NCBI RefSeq assembly: GCF_900112185.1
Contig: NZ_FOKP01000027.1
Coordinates: 1-64,000 of the forward strand
Direction of reading: 5' to 3'
Origin: Allobosea sp. CRIB-10
GTDB lineage: Bacteria > Pseudomonadota > Alphaproteobacteria > Rhizobiales > Beijerinckiaceae
Length of the DNA stretch: 64,000 nt
Both the position numbers and the translations under genes were made by a program. A model generated the notes under the pieces. That model did no database searches, was not told the DNA's origin, and worked only from the letters and a program-made list of their open reading frames with translations. Of the stretch, positions 41,609-51,213 are shown piece after piece. Numbering within the stretch: the stretch's first letter is position 1; each line of letters starts with the position of its first letter.

Positions 41609-42484
41609 TCATTTCGTCTTGCCGGCCTTGCGTGCCGGCTTCTCGGTCTTCGGTTCGCGGCCGATCTGCTTGAAGGCGCGGGTCTGGTCGCGGATCGCGA
41701 CCTCGACCGGCAGGCGCTCCATCGAGGACGCACCGTAGAATCCGTGGCAGTGCGTCGTGTTCTTCATGATGAAGTCGGCGTCGGCGGGCTCGGCGACCGG
41801 CCCGCCATGGACGAGGATGATCGCGTCCTTCTTCACGGCGAGCGCGGCCTTGGCCCAGCTCTCGACCAGCGCCGGACAGTCCTTCAGCTTGAGCGCCGTC
41901 TCGGCGCCGATCGAGCCGCCGGTGGTTAGCCCGAGATGGCAGACGATGATGTCGGCGCCGGCCTTGGCCATCGCCCGTGCATCGTCCTCGCAGAAGACGT
42001 AAGGCGTGGTCAGCAGGCCCTTGGCGTTGGCCAGCGCGATCATCTCGACCTCGAGCCCATAGCCCATGCCGGTCTCTTCGAGATTGGCGCGGAAGGTGCC
42101 GTCGATCAGACCGACGGTCGGGAAGTTCTGCACGCCGGAGAAGCCGAGGCGCCTGACATCGTCGAGGAAGACATCCATGCGCCGGAACGGGTCGGTGCCA
42201 CAGATGCCGGCGATCACCGGCGTGTTCCGGACCACCGGCAGCACCTCGGCCGCCATCTCCATGACGATCGCATTGGCGTCGCCATAGGGCATCAGCCCGG
42301 AGAGCGAGCCGCGGCCGGCCATGCGGTAGCGGCCGGAATTGTAGATGACGATCAGGTCGATGCCGCCGGCCTCTTCGCATTTGGCCGAGAGGCCGGTGCC
42401 GGCGCCGCCGCCGATAATCGGCTCACCCTTGGCGATCATCGCCCGGAAGCGCTTCAGCAGGGTCTTCTTGTCGAAAGCCGTCAT
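41609..42484 (-). CDS. Phosphoenolpyruvate hydrolase family / TIM-barrel protein linked to Tm-1-like domains
   Basis: A 291-residue TIM-barrel protein. [67 protein letters not shown] and [15 protein letters not shown] are the hallmarks of the family annotated as PEP-hydrolase or TIM-barrel signal-transduction proteins. In fungi and plants this domain is fused to a Tm-1-like (UPF0261) domain; here that domain is encoded immediately upstream, with a 4-nt overlap, on the LivF fusion. The two probably form one functional unit. Catalytic activity is unclear. Confidence 0.85.
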   Translation of the reverse strand: MTAFDKKTLLKRFRAMIAKGEPIIGGGAGTGLSAKCEEAGGIDLIVIYNSGRYRMAGRGSLSGLMPYGDANAIVMEMAAEVLPVVRNTPVIAGICGTDPFRRMDVFLDDVRRLGFSGVQNFPTVGLIDGTFRANLEETGMGYGLEVEMIALANAKGLLTTPYVFCEDDARAMAKAGADIIVCHLGLTTGGSIGAETALKLKDCPALVESWAKAALAVKKDAIILVHGGPVAEPADADFIMKNTTHCHGFYGASSMERLPVEVAIRDQTRAFKQIGREPKTEKPARKAGKTK

Positions 42485-44724
42485 GGCCTGCCTCCGCCCA
42501 CGCGTTCGCGACGCCGGCCGGCATGCAGCGTGCGGAACTGCTGCACCAGGGCGGACGCGAAGGCGGGATCGTTGATGTGGTGCGGCAGGCGGATCAGCTG
42601 CCGGTTCGGCCCGGTGCGCACCGTCTGTTCCAGCGCCTGGAACAGGGCGGCGTCGGCGGCGGGATCGTGGAAGGCCTGGCCTGGCGCATCCAGCGCGGAG
42701 ACGCCGAGCTCGGGGATCAGGAAGCGGACCGGCCCTTCCATCTGGTTCAGCCGCTCGCCGATCCAGCGGCCCATCCGGGCATTCTCCTCCGCCGTGGTCC
42801 GCATCAGCGTGATCTGCGGGTTGTGTGGATAGAGCAGCCGGCCGCGATAGCGCTCCGGCACCGTCTCGGGCGCCAAGAAATTGACCATGTCGAGCGCACC
42901 GACCGAGCCGACATAGGGGACGCGCGTGCGGATGATCGCCCCGAAGCGATCCTCGGTCGCCGGCAGGAAGCCACCCATCAGCAGGTCGCAGATCTCGGTG
43001 GTCGATACGTCGATCACCGCGCCGACGAGGCCGGACTCGACCAGCTTCTCCATCGAGCGCCCGCCGGTGCCGGTGGCGTGGAAGACGAGCGGCTCCCAGT
43101 CCTCGGCGAGGAGCCTGGAGACCTGCTGCACGCAAGGCGTGGTCACGCCGAACATGGTGAGCCCGACCAACGGCTTCTCCGGCGCGCGGCGGCGCGAGGG
43201 CTCGGGTTTGAGCTCAACGAGACGAGCCTTGGCCATGGCGGCGATGGCGTGTGCGCCATTGCCGAGCACGAGGCGCGAGACGCGGTTGACGCCCTGCACA
43301 TCGGTGACGGCATGCAGCATGGCGATGTCGGTGGCGCCGACATAGGCGCTGACATCGCCGGAGGCCATGGTCGAGATCATCAGCTTGGGCAGGCCGACCG
43401 GCAGCGCCTGCATCGCCGGCGTCACCATCGCGGTCGCGCCCGAGCCGCCGGCCGAGATGATGCCGAGCAGGCCCTGCTGGCGCGGCAGCCAGGCCTTGAA
43501 GGCCTCGGTCATCGCCGCCACTGCCGTGCCGCGATCGCCCGAGGAGATGCCGGCCGAACCTTTCGGCGAGGCGAGCGCGATCTCCTGCGGAGTGACGTCG
43601 CCGCCGGCGCTGCGGCCCGAGGTCGAGAGATCGACGAGGCGGGTGCGCAGGCCCTCGGCCCGGATCAGGTCGCGGATGAAGCGCAGCTCCTCGCCCTTGG
43701 TGTCGAGCGTGCCGGCGATGACGACATAAGGCTCGCTCCTCGCCGCGGCCGCGAGCGGCCGGATCGCGCCGACCGGCTGGCCATCGCGCGTCGCCAATGT
43801 TGGGCGCGAGATGGTGCGGGCTTGCGCCTCGATCCGCGCCGCGGGCACCGCTTGCGACCAGCGGTTCGGGATGACCGGGTTCGAGACATAGACGCGAATC
43901 GGCCCGGTTGGGGCCGGAGCGGCAGGCCCGGAGTTTCCGGCGGCCGGGGTCATGTCCGACGCCGCATCGGTCTCGTCATGGCCGTGGCGGCCGACGCCGA
44001 GCAGGCGCTGCTGCAGGTCGCGGTCGCCGGCGAGCGCCGCCGAGGCGATGATGCGGTTGATCCGGCCGTTGACCATGATCGCGACGGGATCGGACATCTG
44101 CGTGGCGACGCCGATGTTCTGCTCGATCACCAGGATCGCGACGTCGCCCTGCTCGGCGAGGCGGACCAGCATCTCCTCGACATGGGCGACGATGACCGGC
44201 GCCAGCCCCTCGGTCGGCTCGTCCATGATCAGCAGGCGCGGGTTGAGCAGCAGCGCCCGGCTGATCGCCAGCATCTGCTGCTCGCCGCCGGAGAGCTGGG
44301 CGCCGCCATTGTTGCGGCGCTCGGCCAGGCGCGGGAAGACCTCGTAGATGCGCTCGGGCGTCCAGGGCCCGCGCTTGCCGCGCTGCATCAGCCGCAGATG
44401 CTCGTCGACGGTCAGCGAGCGCCAGAGCCGGCGACCCTGCGGGACATAGCCGATGCCGAGCCGCGCCACCTCGGCCGGCGAGTGGCCGGCGATCTCCTCG
44501 CCGAAGAAGCGGATCGAGCCGGACGCGATCGGCACCAGCCCCATGATCGCCTTGCACATGGTCGTCTTGCCCATGCCGTTGCGACCGACGACGGAGAGGA
44601 CGCCGTGCTGCAGCGTGAGATCGACGCCCTGCACGGCGTGCGAGCGACCATAGAAGACGTTGAGGCCGGCGATCTGCAGGATCGGAACGCCGGCGGGGGG
44701 CGGAGCTTTCAGGCGCTCAGCCAT
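42481..44724 (-). CDS. LivF ABC ATPase fused to Tm-1-like (UPF0261) ATP-binding domain
   Basis: A 747-residue fusion. Residues about 14-245 are a branched-chain-amino-acid-type ATPase: Walker [10 protein letters not shown] (47-55), signature QLSGGEQQ (143-150), Walker [14 protein letters not shown] (164-176), with the LivF-typical [10 protein letters not shown] linker (about 246-330) leads to a Tm-1-like/UPF0261 domain: [18 protein letters not shown] (336-353), [31 protein letters not shown], and [11 protein letters not shown], followed by [15 protein letters not shown]. Tm-1 of tomato binds a viral replicase, but the bacterial role is unknown. I start at ATG 44724, overlapping livG by 8 nt. 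A nucleotide-binding domain tied to an importer ATPase suggests substrate processing or sensing at the transporter. Confidence 0.88.
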   Translation of the reverse strand: MAERLKAPPPAGVPILQIAGLNVFYGRSHAVQGVDLTLQHGVLSVVGRNGMGKTTMCKAIMGLVPIASGSIRFFGEEIAGHSPAEVARLGIGYVPQGRRLWRSLTVDEHLRLMQRGKRGPWTPERIYEVFPRLAERRNNGGAQLSGGEQQMLAISRALLLNPRLLIMDEPTEGLAPVIVAHVEEMLVRLAEQGDVAILVIEQNIGVATQMSDPVAIMVNGRINRIIASAALAGDRDLQQRLLGVGRHGHDETDAASDMTPAAGNSGPAAPAPTGPIRVYVSNPVIPNRWSQAVPAARIEAQARTISRPTLATRDGQPVGAIRPLAAAARSEPYVVIAGTLDTKGEELRFIRDLIRAEGLRTRLVDLSTSGRSAGGDVTPQEIALASPKGSAGISSGDRGTAVAAMTEAFKAWLPRQQGLLGIISAGGSGATAMVTPAMQALPVGLPKLMISTMASGDVSAYVGATDIAMLHAVTDVQGVNRVSRLVLGNGAHAIAAMAKARLVELKPEPSRRRAPEKPLVGLTMFGVTTPCVQQVSRLLAEDWEPLVFHATGTGGRSMEKLVESGLVGAVIDVSTTEICDLLMGGFLPATEDRFGAIIRTRVPYVGSVGALDMVNFLAPETVPERYRGRLLYPHNPQITLMRTTAEENARMGRWIGERLNQMEGPVRFLIPELGVSALDAPGQAFHDPAADAALFQALEQTVRTGPNRQLIRLPHHINDPAFASALVQQFRTLHAGRRRERVGGGRP

Positions 44725-45505
44725 GGCCGCCCCCGAGATAGAGCTCCTGCACCTCCGGATCGGATTCGATCTCGTCCGGCCGCCCCTCTTTGAAGATGCG
44801 GCCATTGTGCATCATCGTCACGCTCTCGACGACGCGCAGCGCCACGTCCATGTCGTGCTCGATGATGATGTAGCCGATATGGCCCGGCAGCGAGGTCAGG
44901 ATCTGGACCAGGTCGGCCCGCTCGGTCGGCGACAGGCCCGCCGCCGGCTCGTCGAACAGGATGAAGCGCGGCGCGCCCGACAGAGCGAGCGCGATCTCGA
45001 GTTGGCGCTGCTGGCCATAGGCCAGCTCGCCGACCAGCCGATCCTTGACGGCGGTGAGGTGGACGGCGTCGACTAGGCTCTCGGCGGCATGCTGGAGCGT
45101 GTCGTCGCGGCGCGGCCGCCGCAGCGAGAAGCGGTTCCGCGAGACCCCGCGGCAGGCGAGGTAGACGTTGTCGATCACCGTCAGCCCGGTGAAGAGCGAG
45201 GAGATCTGATAGGTGCGCCTGAGGCCGCGCCGGATGCGCTCATGCGGCGGAAAGGCCGTCACATCCTCGCCGAAGAAGCGGATGACGCCGGAGCTCGGCG
45301 AAAAATCGCCGGTGACGCAGTTGAACAGCGTGGTCTTGCCGGCACCGTTCGAGCCGAGCACGGCACGCCGCTCGCCGGGGCGGACCGAGAGCGTGACGTC
45401 GGACAGGGCCGCGAGCGCCCCGAACAGGCGCGAGACGCCGCGCAGTTCGAGCGCATTGCCCGAGCTGCCCGTATTCAGCCGCTCCAGGCTCGGCACGGCG
45501 CTCAT
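44717..45505 (-). CDS. ABC transporter ATP-binding protein, LivG type
   Basis: A 262-residue ATPase of the branched-chain amino-acid/urea/amide family. Walker A GSNGAGKTT is at residues 51-59. RRTYQISSLFTGLTVIDNVYLA is the LivG-specific Q-loop region, LAYGQQRQLEIALAL the signature, and FILFDEPAAGLSPTER Walker B. It pairs with the LivF domain of the following fusion. The ATG overlaps the livM stop by 4 nt. Confidence 0.94.
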   Translation of the reverse strand: MSAVPSLERLNTGSSGNALELRGVSRLFGALAALSDVTLSVRPGERRAVLGSNGAGKTTLFNCVTGDFSPSSGVIRFFGEDVTAFPPHERIRRGLRRTYQISSLFTGLTVIDNVYLACRGVSRNRFSLRRPRRDDTLQHAAESLVDAVHLTAVKDRLVGELAYGQQRQLEIALALSGAPRFILFDEPAAGLSPTERADLVQILTSLPGHIGYIIIEHDMDVALRVVESVTMMHNGRIFKEGRPDEIESDPEVQELYLGGGHG

Positions 45506-46590
45506 GGCGCGCCTCCGCCGGTCCGCATTTGTGCATCCTGCGCCTCGCGGCTCTTGCGATAGCGCTCGCGCAGGCGCTGCCAGATGCCGATCAGCCCATC
45601 CGGCGAGAACAGCACGATGATGAGGAAGCCGAAGCCGATCAGCAATTGATAGCGCTTGCCTTCGAGCCCGACCCAGTCGAGCAGATCGAGGGCGAATGTG
45701 CGCAGCAGGACATAGACCAGCGCGCCGATGAAGGGGCCGATCGGGCGGCTGAGGCCGCCGACGACAGCGATGATCAGCATGTCGACGACAGGGCCGACGC
45801 CGCCCGTCCCCGGCGAGACCTGGCGCTGGTACCAGACCAGAAGCACGCCGGCGAAGGCGGCGATCACCGCAGCGAAGGCATAGGCGGCGATGCGATGGGC
45901 GACGACATCGAAGCCGAGCGCCGCCATGCGCCGCGGATTATCGCGCGTGCCCTGCAGGGCAAGGCCGAAAGGCGCCCGCGAGACATAGACGACCACGCCA
46001 TACGCCAGCGCAGCGCAGCCCAGCGTCAGGTAATAGAACGGCACGGTGCTGCCCCAGTCGATGCCGAGGAAGACCGGCGGCATCACGCCGTTGAAGCCGC
46101 TGAAGCCGTTGAAGATCGTGTAGTTCTGCAGCGTCAGGTAATAGAAGGCCGAGCCGATCGCGAGGGTGATCATGATCGTGTAGATGCCCTCGGTCCGGAC
46201 CGAAAGCGCGCCGCCCAGCGTGCCGAACAAGGTGGCGAGCAGGATCGCGACCGGCACCGCCGTCCACCACGGCCATTTCAGGCTGATCTGGGTAATCGCG
46301 CTCTCGCCGAAAATGGCGACGAGATAGGCGGCGAAGGCGGCGACGGTCATCTGGATCAGGCTGACGATGCCGCCATAGCCGGCGAGGAACATCAGGCTGA
46401 GCGCGATCATGCCGAGGATCATCGCATAGGCGAGGATCTGGACGAGCCAGAACGGGCTCGCGATCAGCGGCATCACCAGGAGCAGCGCCGCGACGATCCA
46501 GAAGCCCGTGCCCTGCCGGGCGATCACCTCGGCGAGCCCTTCGCGGGGGCGCGGCGTCGCGATCGCGAGGCGTGGTTCGGCCAGCGCCAT
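45502..46590 (-). CDS. ABC transporter permease, LivM type
   Basis: A 362-residue polytopic membrane protein with about nine hydrophobic segments and the LivM core VRTEGIYTIMITLAIGSAFYYL, GTRDNPRRMAALGFDVVAHR and GGLSRPIGPFIGALVYVLL. It forms the translocation pore with LivH, encoded 1 nt upstream. The N-terminal 25 residues before the first helix are cytoplasmic. Confidence 0.94.
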   Translation of the reverse strand: MALAEPRLAIATPRPREGLAEVIARQGTGFWIVAALLLVMPLIASPFWLVQILAYAMILGMIALSLMFLAGYGGIVSLIQMTVAAFAAYLVAIFGESAITQISLKWPWWTAVPVAILLATLFGTLGGALSVRTEGIYTIMITLAIGSAFYYLTLQNYTIFNGFSGFNGVMPPVFLGIDWGSTVPFYYLTLGCAALAYGVVVYVSRAPFGLALQGTRDNPRRMAALGFDVVAHRIAAYAFAAVIAAFAGVLLVWYQRQVSPGTGGVGPVVDMLIIAVVGGLSRPIGPFIGALVYVLLRTFALDLLDWVGLEGKRYQLLIGFGFLIIVLFSPDGLIGIWQRLRERYRKSREAQDAQMRTGGGAP

Positions 46591-46591
46591 C

Positions 46592-47605
46592 TCAGCGCCT
46601 CACCGCGGCCAAGCCTTGCGGCCGGATCGCCAGCACCACGACCATGATGACGAAGGTCAGCATCACCGCATAGGTCGGCATGTAGACCGAGCCGAACTGC
46701 TCGGCGAGGCCGACGATGAGCGCCCCCATCGCCGCGCCCGGGATCGAGCCCATGCCGCCGACGATGACGACGACCAGCGACGACAGCAGGATCTTGGTGT
46801 CCTCGCCTGGCTGAAGCGACTGGAAGGTGCCGCCGACGACGCCGGCGAGCCCCGCGAGCCCGGCGCCGAAGGCGAAGACCATGATGAAGACGAGCTGCAC
46901 GCGCACGCCGGTGGCGGAGAGCATGTCGCGATCGTCGACGCCGGCGCGCACCAGCATGCCGATGCGGGTGCGGTTGAGCGCCAGCCACATCGCGACACCC
47001 AGGATGATCGCGCCGATCAGGATGGCGATGCGGACCAGCGGGTACATCATCATCACCGCCTCGCCATTGCTGCGCAGTGCGACGATGAAGGGCAGCTGCA
47101 CTGGCCCGGAGAGCCAGTCCGGCGTCGTCACCTGGAAGGTATCGCCGCCATAGCCCCAGAGCAGCAGGTCGGCGACGATGATCGAGAGCCCGATTGTAAC
47201 CAGCGTCTGCCGCAGGTCCTGGCCCTCCATCCAGCGGAAGAGCAGCACCTGCATCAGGATACCGGCCAGGGCGACGACCACGAAGGCGCCGATCAGCGCG
47301 GCGAACCAGGAGCCCGTCAGGTTGCCGATGCTGTAGCCGACATAGCCGCCAAACAGATAGAGCGAACCGTGCGCCAGGTTGACGTTGCGCATCAGGCCGA
47401 AGATCAGCGTGAAGCCGCTGGCGACCAGGAAATAGAGCCCGCCGAGCGTGATGCCATTGAACAGCGCGCTCAGGAAGACGCGCTTGCGGCCGAAGGTCAG
47501 CTCCATCCACGGCGTCCAGACCGCAAAGATCAGGAAGAGGAGCAGGGCGACCGCGATCAGGATCACCAGCGACCAGATCGGGCGGCGGCCGATGAAATCA
47601 GACAT
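46592..47605 (-). CDS. ABC transporter permease, LivH type
   Basis: A 337-residue membrane permease. NGITLGGLYFLVASGFTLIFGLMRNVNLAHGSLYLFGGY is the LivH first-helix and NxAHG signature; RTRIGMLVRAGVDDRDMLSATGV is the EAA-like loop; VVVIVGGMGSIPGAAMGALIVG closes the core. I start at ATG 47605 (MSDFIGRR), which overlaps the AraC gene's stop by 8 nt, so the regulator and transporter are translationally coupled. Confidence 0.94.
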   Translation of the reverse strand: MSDFIGRRPIWSLVILIAVALLLFLIFAVWTPWMELTFGRKRVFLSALFNGITLGGLYFLVASGFTLIFGLMRNVNLAHGSLYLFGGYVGYSIGNLTGSWFAALIGAFVVVALAGILMQVLLFRWMEGQDLRQTLVTIGLSIIVADLLLWGYGGDTFQVTTPDWLSGPVQLPFIVALRSNGEAVMMMYPLVRIAILIGAIILGVAMWLALNRTRIGMLVRAGVDDRDMLSATGVRVQLVFIMVFAFGAGLAGLAGVVGGTFQSLQPGEDTKILLSSLVVVIVGGMGSIPGAAMGALIVGLAEQFGSVYMPTYAVMLTFVIMVVVLAIRPQGLAAVRR

Positions 47606-48452
47606 GGCTCGCCTGCGATGGCGGGAGGCCGACGGTGCGGAGCACCCGCCGATAGTCGCGCGGCGCCATGCCGACATGGGCGCTGAAAAAGCGGGTGAAC
47701 ACGCTCTGGCCGGAGAAGCCGAGGCGGTGGCTGATGCTGGTCACCGGATCGCTCGACAACACGATCCGCTCAAGCGCCGCGTCGATCCGGGCGGTATTGG
47801 CGAAGATGTTTGGCGTGACGCCGACCTGTTGCCGGAAGAGCTTGAAGAAATGGGCGCGCGACAGGCCTGCCTCGCGCGCGATCCGGGCGAGCGCGCCTTC
47901 GGACGAGGTATGCTGTTCCAGCAATCGGCAGGCCCGCAGCACCCGCCGATCGAGGGCGCCTGCCGAGGTGTCGTGTAGCAGCGAAGAGACGAGCTCGGGT
48001 CCGATCGGCTCGCTGGAAGCCTGCGCCAGCGCCATCAGCACCGGGGCGAGATTGAGCTCGCGGTGCTGCGACAGCAGCATCTCGACCGCCTGGTCGCGCC
48101 AGGCGGCGAGCTCGCGGGTTATGACCAGTTCGGATGACGGGAAGACCAGCGAACCGGCCGACGGCATGGCCTGCGCCGCCAGCCATTCCGGCTTGAGATA
48201 GATGACGAGGAAGAGCCCGAAGGCGCCCGGCTGCTCCGGCTGGAAATTATGCGGTTCCCAGGGGTTGATCGCCACACCCATGAACGGATCGACCCGGACC
48301 ATGTGGTCATTGACGGTCACGAGGCCCCGCGAGCCCTCGAGAAAGAAGATCAGATGCGCTTCGCGATGCGCATGCACCACCATCGGGCGATCGAGATTGT
48401 AGATCGACACCCGTCCGAAGGGACCGTGGCAGACCGCGACTGCGCGACTCAT
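47598..48452 (-). CDS. AraC family transcriptional regulator, first gene of the long operon
   Basis: A 284-residue regulator. The N-terminal cupin-like ligand domain includes HAHREAHLIFFLEGSRGLVTVNDHMVRV and INPWEPHNFQP. The C-terminal double helix-turn-helix has ALARIAREAGLSRAHFFKLFRQQVGVTPNIF and ITSISHRLGFSGQSVFTRFFSAHVG-like sequence. It leads a gapless 18-gene operon that it presumably controls, probably in response to the imported compound. A 166-bp spacer with a hairpin separates it from the receptor gene. Confidence 0.9.
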   Translation of the reverse strand: MSRAVAVCHGPFGRVSIYNLDRPMVVHAHREAHLIFFLEGSRGLVTVNDHMVRVDPFMGVAINPWEPHNFQPEQPGAFGLFLVIYLKPEWLAAQAMPSAGSLVFPSSELVITRELAAWRDQAVEMLLSQHRELNLAPVLMALAQASSEPIGPELVSSLLHDTSAGALDRRVLRACRLLEQHTSSEGALARIAREAGLSRAHFFKLFRQQVGVTPNIFANTARIDAALERIVLSSDPVTSISHRLGFSGQSVFTRFFSAHVGMAPRDYRRVLRTVGLPPSQASHV

Positions 48453-48564
48453 GGCTCCTCGCGTAGCAATGCCCGGTGGACCTAAGGCTGCCTCATCAGG
48501 TGAGCCTTGCCCGACAGCGCAGGCTGATCGCGCGCGACGTCGTTGACCGGAGCGGGACGGCTGA

Positions 48565-48600
48565 CCGGACAGGACACGATCCTTGTCGCGTCCCGTCCGG
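48565..48600 (-). terminator. Hairpin between receptor gene and AraC operon
   Basis: CCGGACAGGAC (48565-48575) and GTCCCGTCCGG (48590-48600) form an 11-bp stem with one mismatch and a 14-nt loop, starting 18 nt after the receptor stop at 48619. No T-run follows, so it may be a partial terminator that makes the receptor more abundant than the downstream genes. Confidence 0.4.
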
Positions 48601-48618
48601 GGAGTCAGTCAGTGGAAG

Positions 48619-49878
48619 TCAGGGCTTGCATTCCGGATTGGTCCGGGAGGGCAGCCCCACCGCCTTGAAGGCTTCGGCAGACAGGCCCATCGTCTTCGAG
48701 ACATTCGGGACGGTCCGGACGAACTTGTTGGTGAGCTCGCCGTTCGGCGTCTCGACGACCTCGGTGATGAAGGTCGTCGCGATCGCCTGCCGGTCGTCGT
48801 CGAGCTTGATCGGCCCGTTCGGGGCATCGAGCTCGACCTTGGCGAGTTCCGCCCGGAACTTGGCGCCGCCGTCGGAGAGGTCGGCATTGACCTTCTCCAG
48901 ACCCGTCGCCATGCCGTTGAAGGCGTTGTAGTAATTGGTCGCGAACAGCGAGGGGCTGGCGAAGCGCTTGTCCGCCGGGAAGGCGTCCTGATAGGCCTTC
49001 ACCCAGGCCTTCCATTTCGGATCGTCCCAGGCATCGGCGACGCCGCCCGAGGAGGGCGTGCCGACCAGCAGGCGCTTGGCGGCGCCGCGCGAGGACAGCA
49101 CCGTCTGGTCGACCATGATCGAGCCGCCGACGAACTTCGCCTTGCCGCCGGTCTGGCCGTACTGGTTGAGGAAGTTGACGGAGTCGCCGCCGCCGAGGCC
49201 GAGGAAGACGGCGTCGACGTCATCAGGGATGTTGGCGATGACCGAACCGAAATCCTTGGTTCCGAGCGGCACCCATTGACGCTGCACGATCTGGCCGCCG
49301 GCCTTGCAGTAGCCGAGGGCGAAGCCGAAGACCTGGGTATAGGGGAAGGAGTAGTCCTCGCCGATCACGGCGAGCTTCTTGTAGCCCTTGTCCTTGAAGA
49401 CGTACTCGCCGAGCCCGGCCATCCACATCGCGCCGTTGCTGTTGAAGCGGAAATAGTTCGGCGACGGGTTGACATAGGTGGTCTCGAGCGCGCCCGACGA
49501 CGCATCGACCACCGTGACGTTCGGCACCGTCTTCGAGTAGTCGCGCATCGCGATGCCCTCGGAGCCCGAGAGCGGGCCTAGGATGAGCTGGACCTTGTCC
49601 TGCTCGACCAACTTGCGCGCCGCCCGCAGCGCCGAGTCCGGACTGGCGTCGGTCGCCGCGATGATGAACTCGACCTCGCGCCCGGCGATCTTGCCGCCGC
49701 GCTGCTTCAGAGCGATCTGCGCGCCGCGGACACCGTCCTCGCCGCCCGAGGTCAGCGCGCCCGAGAGCGTCGCCAGCACGCCGATCTTGAGTTTTTCCTG
49801 AGCCTGGCCGGTGCCTCCGGCCGCAATCAAAGCGCACGCCGCGACGGCGGCCATCAGTGCCTTCCGCATTGCATTCAC
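48619..49878 (-). CDS. ABC transporter substrate-binding protein, LivJ/urea-amide type
   Basis: A 419-residue type I periplasmic receptor. A Sec signal (ALMAAVAACALIAAGGTGQA) is followed by LKIGVLATLSGALTSGGEDGVRGAQIAL, ILGPLSGSEGIAMRDY and GYKKLAVIGEDYSFPYTQVFG, typical of branched-chain-amino-acid/amide receptors. It is longer than LivJ (about 370) and closer to receptors for aromatic acids or urea. Encoded upstream of the AraC-LivHMGF operon on the same strand, it should deliver the operon's substrate. Confidence 0.92.
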   Translation of the reverse strand: MNAMRKALMAAVAACALIAAGGTGQAQEKLKIGVLATLSGALTSGGEDGVRGAQIALKQRGGKIAGREVEFIIAATDASPDSALRAARKLVEQDKVQLILGPLSGSEGIAMRDYSKTVPNVTVVDASSGALETTYVNPSPNYFRFNSNGAMWMAGLGEYVFKDKGYKKLAVIGEDYSFPYTQVFGFALGYCKAGGQIVQRQWVPLGTKDFGSVIANIPDDVDAVFLGLGGGDSVNFLNQYGQTGGKAKFVGGSIMVDQTVLSSRGAAKRLLVGTPSSGGVADAWDDPKWKAWVKAYQDAFPADKRFASPSLFATNYYNAFNGMATGLEKVNADLSDGGAKFRAELAKVELDAPNGPIKLDDDRQAIATTFITEVVETPNGELTNKFVRTVPNVSKTMGLSAEAFKAVGLPSRTNPECKP

Positions 49879-49953
49879 CTCCCTGCGTGAACGGCCGCGC
49901 CGAAGGTGTCCAACGGCGGAGCCGATGGCGGATTTTTATCCCGCTCTAAATCT

Positions 49954-49981
49954 AGGCTAGCACAGGCCGATCTACTGCCAA
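49954..49981 (-). promoter_or_regulatory. Possible sigma-70 promoter of the receptor gene
   Basis: On the minus strand TTGGCA (49981-49976) and TAGCCT (49959-49954) are separated by 16 bp, with an A+T-rich stretch following (AGATTTAGAG). It lies about 80 bp upstream of the receptor ATG. The -10 match is weak, so this is tentative. Confidence 0.3.
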
Positions 49982-50010
49982 GGTCGTAGATATTGCCGAG
50001 GGTCTGCTTT

Positions 50011-51213
50011 TCAGCGCCAGCCGCGGCGCCACAATGTGAAGACGCCACATGCGGCCAACTGACCGGCGACCAGCAGATAGGGCCAGTCGAAGCTCCCCGT
50101 CCGGCCGGCGATGAGCGCGAAGACGAGCGGGCCACAGAACGAGCCGGCGAAGCCGAAGAGGTTCGCGGCCGAGGTGACGTCGCCGATCCGCGCGGGAGGC
50201 GCGAGCCGCGCCAGCTCCGCCATATAGACCCCGTTCCAGCCCAGGGACGTCGCTCCGATCAAGGCGACGCAGCCATACAGGGCCCAGGGCGGCCCCGCCG
50301 CTGACCAGACGAACAGGATCAGCGCTCCGCTCGTGGCCAGCAGGAGCAGGCACAGCAGCAGCAGGCCCCGGCGCCAGCGGTCCGCCAGCCAGCCCAGGAC
50401 GATCCGCGAGAACGTGCTGGCGACGAGCAGGACGGCCACGAAATACCCCGCTTCGGCGAGCCCTTTGCCATGCTGCGTTACCAGATAGGTGGCGGTGAAG
50501 GCCTGGACGCTCGCTTGCGCGATCGAGAACGAGATGCCCATGCCGGTCACCAGCGGCAGCAAAGGGTGGGACCGGATGACTTCGGCCGACCGGCGCAGCG
50601 CCGAGGGCGACAGGAACATCCGGGGCCAGCGCCGGTTCGCAGGCCCTCTCTCCAGGTCGAGACGCCTCCGAAACGGCTGGACGGCGAGCAGGCTGAGCCC
50701 GACGATGGCTGCGATCAGCCAGATCGTCTGGGCAAACCCCAGCGCGACAACGACCGGAGCCACCGAGACGCCGGCGATCGCGCCGCCGAGCGGGACGCCG
50801 GCTTGCCGGATCGAGAAGATCAGGTTGCGATGCCGGGGCGGCGCCGTGCGCATCAGCATCGTGCTGCCCGCCGGATTGTTCGGCGCGGTGCCGAGGCCGA
50901 GCACCAGGGCGCCGACGAAGCCGAGCGTGGCGGCAGGCTGCGAGAGGAGGACCAGGCCCAGGCAGATCGCCGCGAGGCCGAGCTGCAAGGTGCGGATCGG
51001 GCCGTGATGGTCGAGCATCGGGCCGCCACAAGCCAGGCACCAGCAGATGCCCAGCGAAACGGCCGCGGAGACATAGCCGATGCTTTCCGGCGGCAGGTTC
51101 CAGCGCTGCATCAGGATCGGGCCGAGCAGCGGAACGGCTGCGGCGGCGAAGGAACTCACGACCTGCACGAGGAGCGTCGCGCTCAGGGCGCTCCCCCACA
51201 AAGGCAGCTTCAA
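50011..51213 (-). CDS. MFS transporter
   Basis: A 400-residue polytopic protein with about twelve hydrophobic segments. The loop 2-3 region GGPMLDHHGPIRTLQLG matches the MFS G-x3-D-x2-G-x3 pattern, and a related element LGWLADRWRRG lies between helices 8 and 9. Substrates of such single-component carriers range from organic acids to drugs. It precedes the receptor gene by 132 bp on the same strand, so it could be a second route for the same substrate or a product exporter. Confidence 0.88.
   Translation of the reverse strand: MKLPLWGSALSATLLVQVVSSFAAAAVPLLGPILMQRWNLPPESIGYVSAAVSLGICWCLACGGPMLDHHGPIRTLQLGLAAICLGLVLLSQPAATLGFVGALVLGLGTAPNNPAGSTMLMRTAPPRHRNLIFSIRQAGVPLGGAIAGVSVAPVVVALGFAQTIWLIAAIVGLSLLAVQPFRRRLDLERGPANRRWPRMFLSPSALRRSAEVIRSHPLLPLVTGMGISFSIAQASVQAFTATYLVTQHGKGLAEAGYFVAVLLVASTFSRIVLGWLADRWRRGLLLLCLLLLATSGALILFVWSAAGPPWALYGCVALIGATSLGWNGVYMAELARLAPPARIGDVTSAANLFGFAGSFCGPLVFALIAGRTGSFDWPYLLVAGQLAACGVFTLWRRGWR

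Noticed and set aside
38984-41929. A 981-codon plus-strand open frame opposite the flotillin gene
   Set aside because: It is the antisense shadow of the A-E-I-A-R-E repeats in a G+C-rich gene; it has no ribosome binding site or domain, and the minus strand has a clear SPFH protein with family residues.
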